Source: Nocardia terrae
GTDB lineage: Bacteria > Actinomycetota > Actinomycetes > Mycobacteriales > Mycobacteriaceae
Assembly (NCBI RefSeq): GCF_009760405.1
Contig: NZ_WRPP01000004.1
Span: 372,001 to 436,000 of the forward strand
Direction of reading: 5' to 3'
DNA: 64,000 nucleotides
The notes under the pieces were generated by a model. That model had not been told where the DNA came from and ran no database searches. It saw nothing but the letters and a program-made list of their open reading frames with translations. A program made the position numbers and the translations under genes. Below, piece by piece: positions 52,797 to 60,317 of this stretch (the first letter of the stretch is position 1; every line of letters starts with the position of its first letter).

Positions 52797-54023
52797 CTAT
52801 TTATTGAACGGTTCTCGATCGGACGGAGCTTCCAATCGGTCCGCGATGTACTCGGCGATGGGCAGGGCTGAGGTGGCCGCCGGGGACGGGGCATTGAGCA
52901 CGTGCACCGAGCGCGGGGTGTGTTCGAGCAGGAAATCGTGGACCAGGGTGCCGTCGCGCAGCACGGCCTGCGCGCGGATGCCCGCCTCGCGGGGCAGCAG
53001 ATCGGCTGCGGTCAGCTCCGGGCAGTAGCGGCGGCACTCGGCCAGATATCCGCGCTTGAACAGGGAATTGCGCATTTCCCGCAAGCCGGTGCGGACATTG
53101 GCCGCGGCCACCTTGTGAAAACCGCGGTAGCCCAGGATCTCCCGGGCGTCGCGCAGGTTCACGCTGCCCTTGCGGTAGCCCTCGCGCGCCAGGCCCAGCA
53201 CCGCGTTCGGGCCGACGGTCAGCTCGCCGTCGATGGTCGGGCTCAGATGCACGCCCAGGAACGGCAATTCGGGATCCGGAATCGGGTAGATGAGGGTGTT
53301 CACCAGATCTTTGCGCCCGGCGGGCAGCCGGTAGTACTCGCCGCGGAACGGCACGATGCGCAAATCGAGGTCCAGGCCCGCGAGCCGCGCCATCCGGTCG
53401 GCCTGCAGTCCCGCGCACACCACGAGCCGACGGGCCTGGCGGCTACCGGACGGACCGGAAATGGTTACCGCTGAGTCTGTTTCGGTGATGGCGGTGATCT
53501 CCGTGCCGAGTTCGATCTCGCCCCCGGCCGCGCGCACCTCGTCGGCCAGCGCGCGGGTGACCCTGCCGTAGTCGATGATGCCGGTGCTCGCCACGAACAG
53601 CGCCCCGACCCCGGTGATCCGCGGCTCCCGCCGCACCAGCTCGGCGGCATCGACCAACTCCACCTCGACGCCGTTGGCGACCGACCGCTCGTAGAGCGCC
53701 ATCATGCGCGCGTGCTCGGCGGCATCGGTGGCCACCAGGAGTTTTCCGCACTCCCGGAACGGAATGTCGTGTGCCGCGGCGAATTCCTTGGTGAGCCGCG
53801 CACCGCGCACGCACAGCCGCGCCTTCAGGCTCCCGGGCTCGTAGTAGATGCCCGAATGGATGACCCCGCTGTTGTGCCCGGTCTGGTGCAGGCCCAACTG
53901 TCCGGCCTTCTCCACCAGCAGCAGGCTGGCTCCGGGATGGCGCTCGAGAATACGGTGCGCGGTGGCCACTCCGACGATGCCCCCGCCGATCACGCAGTAG
54001 TCGTACACACCGCGAAGTCTCAC
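52797..54023 (-). CDS. lhgO: L-2-hydroxyglutarate oxidase
   Basis: The 408-residue FAD enzyme oxidises L-2-hydroxyglutarate to 2-oxoglutarate. It has the dinucleotide fold GGGIVG at residues 13-18, then LLLVEKAGQLGLHQTGHNSGVIHSGIYY, the family hallmark, and later VPFRGEYYRL and FLGVHLSPTIDG. These identify LhgO within the DAO superfamily. The GTG at 54023 overlaps the upstream stop (GTGA) and follows GGAGA; GTG at 54008 is an alternative. No membrane helix is seen. Confidence 0.9.
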   Translation of the reverse strand: MRLRGVYDYCVIGGGIVGVATAHRILERHPGASLLLVEKAGQLGLHQTGHNSGVIHSGIYYEPGSLKARLCVRGARLTKEFAAAHDIPFRECGKLLVATDAAEHARMMALYERSVANGVEVELVDAAELVRREPRITGVGALFVASTGIIDYGRVTRALADEVRAAGGEIELGTEITAITETDSAVTISGPSGSRQARRLVVCAGLQADRMARLAGLDLDLRIVPFRGEYYRLPAGRKDLVNTLIYPIPDPELPFLGVHLSPTIDGELTVGPNAVLGLAREGYRKGSVNLRDAREILGYRGFHKVAAANVRTGLREMRNSLFKRGYLAECRRYCPELTAADLLPREAGIRAQAVLRDGTLVHDFLLEHTPRSVHVLNAPSPAATSALPIAEYIADRLEAPSDREPFNK

Positions 54024-54706
54024 ACGGCGACGGTCTCCGTGTCCGCGGCGGGAGCCGGGACCTGGTGGCGCGCGATCTGCACGCCGTAGCGGCCGAGGCC
54101 GGTATCCGACAGGGTCAGCGTCACGTCGCCGTGGCTGTCCACATCGGTCCGCAGCTGGGTGTTCGCCGCCGGATCGATGGTGATGCCCAGCTGCTCCCCC
54201 AGCGGGGTGCGCAGCAGTACGTCGGAGAGCATGGCGAAGGCATTGGTGTCGACGGTGAGCGTCACCGAATTGTGCTGTGCCGCCGCGACCTGTGCGCCCA
54301 GATAGGTGCTGCCGAGCCGGACCTGGCCGCCCACCGGGTGCGCGGTCTCGGTGGTGGCGGCGGCGGCCCCGGTGCCGGGGACGCGGGCGGGTACCACCTG
54401 CGTCATCGCCGGTTCCAGCGGACGGTTGGTGAAAAGCGAAGCGAGATCGGCCTTCTCGGCGATCGGCGCGGCGGCCGGAACATTCGGCCGGTCGGTGCCG
54501 CCGAGCTCGATCAGGGCCGGGCGGTTGGCCGGTGTGGACGTGGCGAGCCGACCGGGTTCGTGTGCCATCTCATTGGCGATGTAGGACCCGGCCGCGACCG
54601 TCAGTCCGATGCTGGCCATGCTCGCGGTGACGATGGCGCTGAAGCGGAACGCCTGGGCCGTGCGCCGGGTCGACCGGCCGGCCTGCGTCGCGAGTTCGTG
54701 CGACAT
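54020..54706 (-). CDS. Hypothetical membrane-anchored protein
   Basis: A 228-residue protein with a short cytoplasmic N-terminus (SHELATQAGRSTRRTAQAF), one transmembrane or signal segment (SAIVTASMASIGLTVAAGSYIA), an alanine/proline-rich linker and a C-terminal beta-rich domain (NSVTLTVDTNAFAMLSDVLLRTPLGEQLGITID). I do not recognise the family. The start follows AAAGGA. Its stop overlaps lhgO, so they are probably co-translated. An inverted repeat 88 bp upstream may control both. Confidence 0.72.
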   Translation of the reverse strand: MSHELATQAGRSTRRTAQAFRFSAIVTASMASIGLTVAAGSYIANEMAHEPGRLATSTPANRPALIELGGTDRPNVPAAAPIAEKADLASLFTNRPLEPAMTQVVPARVPGTGAAAATTETAHPVGGQVRLGSTYLGAQVAAAQHNSVTLTVDTNAFAMLSDVLLRTPLGEQLGITIDPAANTQLRTDVDSHGDVTLTLSDTGLGRYGVQIARHQVPAPAADTETVAV

Positions 54707-55072
54707 GACGTGGTGCGTCCTTTCCCTCTCCCCTGGTCCCCCTGCGTCTGAACGACGCAGCGACCCGCACCATTGAAAGCCGTACGCCCGTCCAGGTTAC
54801 GGGGGTGAACGTAACCTCCGGTAAACCACACCCCCGATGAGAGCAGGATCACAAGATGGAAAGGTTGGACATCAACAGGTTTTCCCCGTCGAACGGCTGG
54901 GTAAAAACCTGGTAGCGGCGAGCGCCAACTCGACTGCCATCGAAGAGACCTCCGGCCAACGGCGTCCGGTCGGCACCAGGCACGGCGCACCCAGGCTGGC
55001 GCTCGCTCGCTCCCAAAAGAAGAGCCCTGTGGGAATTGGGGATTCTGGTCGGAGGCCGGGATAGGCGGCGGG
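54707..55072. promoter_or_regulatory. Intergenic region with AGGTTACG-N8-CGTAACCT inverted repeat
   Basis: This 366-bp gap has no supported gene. Perfect 8-bp arms at 54794-54801 and 54810-54817 with an 8-nt spacer form a clear operator-like element, and a second GGTAAACC follows at 54820. The right end holds the hairpin of the next gene. The hypothetical/lhgO operon promoter should be here. Confidence 0.5.
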
Positions 55073-55093
55073 TCAGGCGAACTGACCCGCCGC
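55065..55093 (-). terminator. Hairpin overlapping the stop codon of the TIGR03084-like gene
   Basis: Perfect 12-bp arms GCGGCGGGTCAG (55065-55076) and CTGACCCGCCGC (55082-55093) surround a 5-nt loop. The stop codon (TGA, 55075-55073) lies inside the stem. No T-tract is present. Confidence 0.6.
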
Positions 55094-55864
55094 TCGGCCG
55101 CTACCGGGGGGACCGGCGAAGGCCTGCGCCAGGCCGAGCCATTCGCGGGCATCGTCCCCGCGCACTTCGAGCGCGAGATCGTCGAAGTGGCGGCGCTGCG
55201 TCACCAGCAGACAGAAATCCAAGGCGGGACCGGTGATTCGCTGCGGCGCGTCGTCCGGACCCCAGGTCCACACCTCGCCGTCGGGCGCGGTCAACTCGAC
55301 CCGGAACTCCTCGGCGGGCGCGGTCTTGCCGTGCGTCATGTACGCGAAGTTGCGGGTCCGCACGCCGATGTGGGCGATATGCCGCAGGCGTGCGGTGGGT
55401 TCGCGGGTGATGCCCAGGGCGTCGGCCACATCCTGTCCGTGCGCCCAGGTCTCCATGAGGCGGGCGGTCACCATGGACGCCGGGCTCATGGGCGGCCCGA
55501 ACCACGGCAGCTTGGTGCCCGCCGGGACCGTGCGCAGCGCGTCGATCAGCGCCGCGCGGTCCCGGCGCCAGTCCGCGAGCAGTTGCGGCGCAGGGGTTTT
55601 CGCACCCGTCTCGGCGGCCTCGTCCACGAAGGTGAGGATCTTGGGCAGGGCGGCCTGCACCTGCTTGTCGAACTCGACGGGATCGGTCGCGGCCACGGCG
55701 GCGACCTGATCGGTCCAGTTCAGGTGGGCGATCTGATGGGCGATGGTCCAGCCGGCGGCGGGGGTGTCACGCTGCCATTCGGACGGATCCAGGTCCGCGA
55801 TCAGCGCATCGAGAGCGGCGCATTCGGCGGTGAAGTCGGCGAGCAATGCCTCGAGATCGGCCAC
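55073..55864 (-). CDS. TIGR03084-type DinB/maleylpyruvate-isomerase-like protein
   Basis: The 263-residue protein has the metal-binding four-helix DinB/MDMPI fold: GWTIAHQIAHLNWTD with the first histidine and METWAHGQDVADALG with the HxxD pair. A C-terminal domain follows. This is the pattern of the TIGR03084 family. Enzymatic activity is unknown; some relatives use mycothiol as a cofactor, which suits an actinobacterium. The GTG at 55864 has only a weak SD. A hairpin sits across its stop. Confidence 0.82.
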   Translation of the reverse strand: MADLEALLADFTAECAALDALIADLDPSEWQRDTPAAGWTIAHQIAHLNWTDQVAAVAATDPVEFDKQVQAALPKILTFVDEAAETGAKTPAPQLLADWRRDRAALIDALRTVPAGTKLPWFGPPMSPASMVTARLMETWAHGQDVADALGITREPTARLRHIAHIGVRTRNFAYMTHGKTAPAEEFRVELTAPDGEVWTWGPDDAPQRITGPALDFCLLVTQRRHFDDLALEVRGDDAREWLGLAQAFAGPPGSGRAAGQFA

Positions 55865-55952
55865 GGGGCCAGCATCGCAGCCACGCCGGAAAAATGCAAG
55901 CACGCGTGCTTGATTTTTCGTCGATGCGTGCAGGTCCGGCGAAAAGAGCTGC

Positions 55953-57308
55953 CTACCAGCCGAAAAGGATCAGATGCACGGCCCCGACCACCAGACCCAA
56001 TGCCGCGCCGTGCAGATACAGCAGCCACGCGTCCTGCTCGACCGAGGCGTAGAACATCTCCATGAACTCGCCCGGCGTGAGCTGCTGCAGCTTGCGGGCG
56101 GCGAATTCGTCGATCTTCTTGGCCTGGGCCGCCGCGAATTCCGGATCGTCGGCCAGGCTCGGGGCCAGCCCGACCGCGGCACTGGTCGCGCCGATCTTGA
56201 GATTGTCGAACTGCCGCTTGCCGAACACGGTGCGCACCACCGAATGGGTGGGCCCCAGCTGGCGGTGGATCTCCTGGGAGATCAGCCGTTCCAGCAGCTG
56301 CCGGGTCTTGTCGCCGTTCGGGCCGTCCAGCAGTTCGCGGGCCAGGTTCGGCAGCGTCAACACCTGGTAGGCCAGGATGTTCGCCAGATCGGAGGCCGCC
56401 TCGGGCTGCCGCTTGGCCAGCAGCGCCTGCTTCCACAGGTACTTGTACCGCGGCTGCGGATCACCCGGTTCGAACACCACCTTGACGGCGATGACATTGA
56501 CGATCACGCCGATCGCGGCCGCCGCGGACAGAATGACGAACCAGCCGGGCAGCCAGCCCAGCACCGGAATGCGGTGGTGCACCTGCATATACAGCGCCAG
56601 CAGCAGACCGAACGGCGCGCCCAGCAGGCCGATGCGCACCATGAACTTCAGTTCCGGCGCGGCGATGGTGGTGGTCAGGTCCTTGAGTATCTCCGGGTTG
56701 TCCCGCAGATACCGGATGACGAAGTCCTTGATGTCGATGAGCTGGTCGACATTGTCCCCGAGTTGCTCGAAGGCCCGCCGCGCCAGCGTCGGCAGCTCGC
56801 GCTCGATCCGCTGATAGAGCACATTGCGCACCGCCTTGGGCACCGCGCCCCACAGATCCGGGTTCTCCTGGTTCATGATCTCGTCGACCATGGCCGGCAC
56901 CTGTTTGCGCCCCACCTCGGCGATGTAGTCGGCGATCCCCTCGAGATCGAGCTCGTGGATGAAGTCGCGCGGACTTCCGATCCGCATGAGCGCCTTGTCT
57001 ACGCAGATACTGGCCATCTTCTCCGACCGAGCCGGAATGAATCCCTGGAATCCGAGCCGCTTCCCATCCCCGGAGAAGGTCGGCAGCACCTGCACCCGCC
57101 GCGGGAAGTAGGGATACAGGTACTCCAACCCCGGCACCCGGAACCCCTTGAAATACACCGGCCAGAACAACATCAGCACGCCGGTCCAGTTCGTCAGCCA
57201 CCCGGCTATCGCGCTGAAGATCGGAAAGCTGATCAAATCGACGACGACCTTCGACTGGCCGGTCATCTGTTCCCAGTCGAGGAACAGCCCCGAGGCCAGT
57301 GTCGTCAT
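55953..57308 (-). CDS. DUF445 family membrane protein
   Basis: A 451-residue protein with a hydrophobic N-terminal region (VVVDLISFPIFSAIAGWLTNWTGVLMLFWPVYF), the DUF445 N-terminal motif. A long soluble helical region, a central pair of helices (GLLGAPFGLLLALYMQ; WFVILSAAAAIGVIVNVIAVKVVF) and a C-terminal helix (LLYLHGAALGLVVGAVHLILFGW) follow. The function of DUF445 proteins is unknown. The ATG at 57308 follows AGGGGGA. It stands alone, 88 bp upstream of the TIGR03084-like gene in the direction of reading. Confidence 0.85.
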   Translation of the reverse strand: MTTLASGLFLDWEQMTGQSKVVVDLISFPIFSAIAGWLTNWTGVLMLFWPVYFKGFRVPGLEYLYPYFPRRVQVLPTFSGDGKRLGFQGFIPARSEKMASICVDKALMRIGSPRDFIHELDLEGIADYIAEVGRKQVPAMVDEIMNQENPDLWGAVPKAVRNVLYQRIERELPTLARRAFEQLGDNVDQLIDIKDFVIRYLRDNPEILKDLTTTIAAPELKFMVRIGLLGAPFGLLLALYMQVHHRIPVLGWLPGWFVILSAAAAIGVIVNVIAVKVVFEPGDPQPRYKYLWKQALLAKRQPEAASDLANILAYQVLTLPNLARELLDGPNGDKTRQLLERLISQEIHRQLGPTHSVVRTVFGKRQFDNLKIGATSAAVGLAPSLADDPEFAAAQAKKIDEFAARKLQQLTPGEFMEMFYASVEQDAWLLYLHGAALGLVVGAVHLILFGW

Positions 57309-57422
57309 AGCAGCGTCCCCCTGAGCTGATGGTGAGAAAACGGACTCCCAACACTCTCATCGGTCCGGGGTGCTGTCAAAAGGTCGTGGCCTGGAAGAAC
57401 CTGTCGTGTCGTGGGCCAACCA
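57309..57422. other. Intergenic sequence upstream of DUF445 gene and the small ORF
   Basis: Apart from the AGGGGGA site of the DUF445 gene at the left end, no hairpin or obvious promoter motif is seen. It could contain divergent promoters for the DUF445 gene and the small ORF. Confidence 0.3.
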
Positions 57423-57548
57423 ATGAGCGAACCGACGGAACCCGGCTACCCGCGTACCAACGAAGAAGCCGATGCATTCCTTGGTGGTCTGACCTTCGAC
57501 GACACCGCCGCTGTGCCGCCGTCGCCGCCGAACAACCCGGCCGCATGA
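57423..57548 (+). CDS. Possible small protein of 41 residues
   Basis: An ATG at 57423 opens a 41-codon frame in an otherwise empty 364-bp gap. The product starts MSEPTEPGYPRTNEEADAFL, continues with GGLTFDD, and ends in a proline-rich tail. It is acidic, with no hydrophobic segment. Third codon positions are mostly G or C, as in real genes here. No SD precedes it. A perfect hairpin lies 77 bp after its stop. It could be a small regulator or a precursor peptide, but no processing genes are adjacent. The call is tentative. Confidence 0.4.
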   Translation: MSEPTEPGYPRTNEEADAFLGGLTFDDTAAVPPSPPNNPAA

Positions 57549-57624
57549 TCCCTCTCTCGGTGCACGGCGAGCCTGCCACCTCGGGTCGGCACACGCCGAA
57601 CGGTGTGCTCTACCAGTACTGCAC

Positions 57625-57654
57625 CGCCCCGGAATCACTTGTGATTCCGGGGCG
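57625..57654. terminator. Hairpin terminator of the dehydrogenase gene
   Basis: Perfect 14-bp arms CGCCCCGGAATCAC (57625-57638) and GTGATTCCGGGGCG (57641-57654), with a TT centre, lie 19 bp beyond the stop of the minus-strand dehydrogenase gene. They also lie downstream of the plus-strand small ORF. Confidence 0.78.
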
Positions 57655-57672
57655 CGGGTTCATGAGGTTCTC

Positions 57673-58701
57673 TTACGGCTTCAGGACGATACGGATGGGG
57701 TTGCCTTCCTTGGCTTCCAGGGCGTGGACGGCTTTGGCGGCGTCGGCCAGGGGGACGACGGCGCTGACCGAGCGGGAGAAGTCGACTCGTTGCAGTCCTT
57801 GGAGTTTGACCAGCTTGGCCACGTCTTCGGGGGCGGAGCCGTAGTGGCCGCGCACCTGCTGCTGGAAGAAGCTGAACATGGTGCCGCCGGTGATGGTGAT
57901 CGGCTTGTCGGTGAGCCCGACCAGCACCAAGCGGCCCTGCGGGGCGAGGCAGAGCACGGCCTGCTCCCGCACCGGAGCCACGCCGGCGAAATCGAAGGCG
58001 GCGTTGAGCCCGCCCCCGGTGGCCTGGAAAACCTTGGCGCGCAGGTCGGGATCGGCCGGATCGAGAGCCAGGTCCGCGCCGAACTCCAGCGCCCGTTCCC
58101 GGGCGGCGGGCAGCGGGTCCACGGCGATGATCGGGGCCGCGCCGACCATCCGCAGCAACTGCACGCCGTGCGCGCCCAGCCCGCCGACGCCCCAAACGCC
58201 CACGGCCTCACCGGCTTTCACCTCGGCGGTGGCGGTGATGGCCGCCCATGGCGTGGACACCGCATCGGGAATGAAGCACGCCTGCTCGAACGGCAGCTCG
58301 TCCGGCAGCGGCACCAGCGTGTCCACGCGGGCGAGGGTGTACTCGGCCCATCCGCCGTCATAGTCGACACCCCGCGTGAAGACGGCCGCGCCGCGGCTCT
58401 CCCCCGCCTGCAACACGACTCGATCCCCCACCTTCGCGCCGGTGACACCCGGCCCGAGCGTGTGCACGGTCCCGGCGACCTCGTGCCCGAGCGTCACCAC
58501 GTCCCCGGGCAGCAGCATCGGCGTGAGCGTTCCGTCGATGAGGTGCACATCCGACAGGCACACCCCCGCGGCCTCCACCTTGACCAGCACATGATCCGGG
58601 CCCGGTTCGGGAATCGGCACCTCGTTCAACTCCAGCCGCCGCGAGCGCGGCGACTCCGAACGCGGTCCCAGATGTAGTCGTGCGGCCAGCATCGTGCTCA
58701 T
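57673..58701 (-). CDS. Zinc-type alcohol dehydrogenase (MDR family) lacking the structural-zinc cysteines
   Basis: A 342-residue medium-chain dehydrogenase. The catalytic zinc region is present (AAGVCLSDVHL and TLGHEVAGTVH), as is the nucleotide-binding VGVWGVGGLGAHGVQLL. The lobe that normally carries four structural-zinc cysteines reads LQAGESRGAAVFTRGVDYDGG and has none. The substrate is unknown. GAGGAG supports the ATG at 58701. It is followed by a strong hairpin, and lies 78 bp from the hydrolase gene upstream. Confidence 0.88.
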   Translation of the reverse strand: MSTMLAARLHLGPRSESPRSRRLELNEVPIPEPGPDHVLVKVEAAGVCLSDVHLIDGTLTPMLLPGDVVTLGHEVAGTVHTLGPGVTGAKVGDRVVLQAGESRGAAVFTRGVDYDGGWAEYTLARVDTLVPLPDELPFEQACFIPDAVSTPWAAITATAEVKAGEAVGVWGVGGLGAHGVQLLRMVGAAPIIAVDPLPAARERALEFGADLALDPADPDLRAKVFQATGGGLNAAFDFAGVAPVREQAVLCLAPQGRLVLVGLTDKPITITGGTMFSFFQQQVRGHYGSAPEDVAKLVKLQGLQRVDFSRSVSAVVPLADAAKAVHALEAKEGNPIRIVLKP

Positions 58702-58779
58702 ATGCTCCTCGTTCCGGTTCGGGTCCTCCCCGGCCGCCATGGTAGGCGGCGACCCGTCAGCCCGGGCGTGGTCGAGGGT

Positions 58780-59622
58780 TCAGGGCCTGCTGTCGGCCGG
58801 GAGGTGGGCGGCCAGGAAATCGGTGACGATGGCGGTGACCTCGGGGGCCCGCTCGAGCATGGGAACATGGCCGCAGCCGTCGAGGTATTCGGCGCGGTCG
58901 GGGCGCAGCCGCGCATTGACGGTGCGCCCGGCCGCCGCGGACAGGACGCGATTCTGGTTGCCCCAGATCACGCACACCGGCGGCAGGTCGGCGCGGTCGG
59001 GCCAATCATCCAGGGCGGCAAAGGAAGACAGGTCTCGCACCAGGTAGATGAGCGCCCGCGCCGGAAACCCCGACGACGACAGCGGTGCGACGTACGGGCA
59101 TTCGCGATAGGCGCGACGGGTGGTGAACCAGGATCGCGCGGTCCGGCGGGCCACCCAGCGCGGGGTGTGCCAGTCGCTGAGCACCCGGGCGGTGCCGTCC
59201 GGCAGCCGGCGGGCGAGCCGGGCCCCTTGCCGCCAATTCCCGTGCATGGCGGTGGATTCCGTCAGCGGGTTGATGGCGATGACGGCCCGGAACAGTTCGG
59301 GGTAGCGGCGAGCCAGCGTGAGGCTGACGGCCGAGCCGACGCAGTTGCCGATCAAACCGGCGTCGGTGAGCCCGTGCTGCAGGAGGAAGGCGCAGATCAG
59401 TTCGGTGTAGCGCTCGAGGGTATAGCCGTCGAGAGGCTTGTCGGATTCCCCGTATCCGGGCAGATCGACGGCGTAGCAACGGTAATCACGGGACAGCGCC
59501 GCCATCTGCGCGGTCCAGATGAGATGAGAGGACCCCGCGCTGTGCAGCATGACCACGGGCGGGCCGGTCTCCCCCTGCCGCGTGTAGGCGATGCGCGTCC
59601 CGTCGAAGATGAACTGCTCCAT
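58780..59622 (-). CDS. Alpha/beta hydrolase with a cysteine at the nucleophile elbow
   Basis: The 280-residue alpha/beta hydrolase has the oxyanion-hole strand VVMLHSAGSSHLIW, DLPGYGESDKP, the nucleophile elbow GNCVGSA, and the late histidine in DGCGHVPMLERAPEV. The usual GxSxG reads G-N-C-V-G, so cysteine replaces serine. The acid is probably the Asp or Glu after the sixth strand (VIWGNQN lacks an obvious Asp). Its reaction is therefore uncertain. The ATG at 59622 is preceded by an inverted repeat. The tetR-hydrolase pair lies upstream. Confidence 0.85.
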   Translation of the reverse strand: MEQFIFDGTRIAYTRQGETGPPVVMLHSAGSSHLIWTAQMAALSRDYRCYAVDLPGYGESDKPLDGYTLERYTELICAFLLQHGLTDAGLIGNCVGSAVSLTLARRYPELFRAVIAINPLTESTAMHGNWRQGARLARRLPDGTARVLSDWHTPRWVARRTARSWFTTRRAYRECPYVAPLSSSGFPARALIYLVRDLSSFAALDDWPDRADLPPVCVIWGNQNRVLSAAAGRTVNARLRPDRAEYLDGCGHVPMLERAPEVTAIVTDFLAAHLPADSRP

Positions 59623-59627
59623 GACAC

Positions 59628-59654
59628 TCCAACACCTTCGTTGCCAGTGTTGGA
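59628..59654. promoter_or_regulatory. Inverted repeat directly upstream of the hydrolase ATG
   Basis: Perfect 8-bp arms TCCAACAC (59628-59635) and GTGTTGGA (59647-59654), spaced by 11 nt, lie 5 nt before the ATG at 59622. This is a plausible operator or a 5' stem in the mRNA. Confidence 0.45.
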
Positions 59655-59681
59655 TTCATGGTCCCGCAATCCGGTTCGGTA

Positions 59682-59763
59682 CAAGCCGATTTCGCGATTC
59701 AGTGCTAGCCGATTTCGCGATTCGGTGCGAGTCGATTTCACGATTCAGTGCGAGCCGATTTCG
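59682..59763. repeat. 23-bp tandem repeat, 3.5 copies, reaching into tetR
   Basis: Full units lie at 59682-59704, 59705-59727 and 59728-59750, and a 13-bp partial unit at 59751-59763. The core is GCCGATTTCGCGATTC followed by AGTG or GGTG. Units differ at one to four positions. The tetR stop codon (59747-59745) lies inside the third unit and the last tetR codons lie in the fourth, so the array looks like a duplication of the tetR 3' end. Confidence 0.82.
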
Positions 59764-60317
59764 GTGAGCCCGCGGTCGAGGAAGCGGATCATCCAGTCGA
59801 AGCTGTCCTCGAAGTCGCCGCTCCACTGGAAGCCGTCGGAGGCCTGCAGGGTGGCGAAGCCGTGGAAGGTGCAGCGCAGTGTGCGCAGGGCGTGCACCAT
59901 CTCGCCCTCGTCGATGCCGTAGCCGCGCAGTACCGCGGCCATGGAGTCCAGGACGCGGGAACCCGATTGCAGCAGTGGATCATCGGGCCCGGTGAACTTC
60001 GCACCCACGGTGGCGCTGTAGCGGCCCGGATGCCGGACCACGTAGTCGCGGAAGGAATTCGCGAAGGCGGCGAGCGCGGCGCTGCCGGAGAGCCCGTGCA
60101 TGGCGTCGCGCACCTGCTTGTCGAGTTCGGCCATGGCGAGCGCCGCGATCGCGTGCTGCAGGTCGGCCAGGCTCTCGATGTGCTTGTACAGCGAGGGTGT
60201 TCGCACTCCCAAGCGCTGTGCGAGCGTGCCCAGGGCCAGATTGCCGAATCCGACGTCGTCGGCGAGGGCGGCCCCCGCGGCGACGACGTCGGTTCGATTC
60301 AGGCCCACCCTAGGCAT
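59745..60317 (-). CDS. TetR family transcriptional regulator
   Basis: The 190-residue repressor has an N-terminal helix-turn-helix (GFGNLALGTLAQRLGVRTPSLYKHI) and a C-terminal ligand domain of the WHG type (RYSATVGAKFTGPDDPLL, TLRCTFHGFATLQASDGFQWSGDFEDSFDWMI). It overlaps the 3' end of the preceding hydrolase gene by 8 bp and is probably co-transcribed with it. It may control that operon through the palindromes at 61193-61227. Its last codons fall in the 23-bp repeat array. Confidence 0.9.
   Translation of the reverse strand: MPRVGLNRTDVVAAGAALADDVGFGNLALGTLAQRLGVRTPSLYKHIESLADLQHAIAALAMAELDKQVRDAMHGLSGSAALAAFANSFRDYVVRHPGRYSATVGAKFTGPDDPLLQSGSRVLDSMAAVLRGYGIDEGEMVHALRTLRCTFHGFATLQASDGFQWSGDFEDSFDWMIRFLDRGLTEIGSH

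Noticed and set aside
57423..57548. RiPP cluster around the small peptide
   Set aside because: No modifying enzyme, protease or dedicated transporter lies beside it. The flanking genes are a DUF445 protein and a dehydrogenase, so a biosynthetic cluster is not supported.
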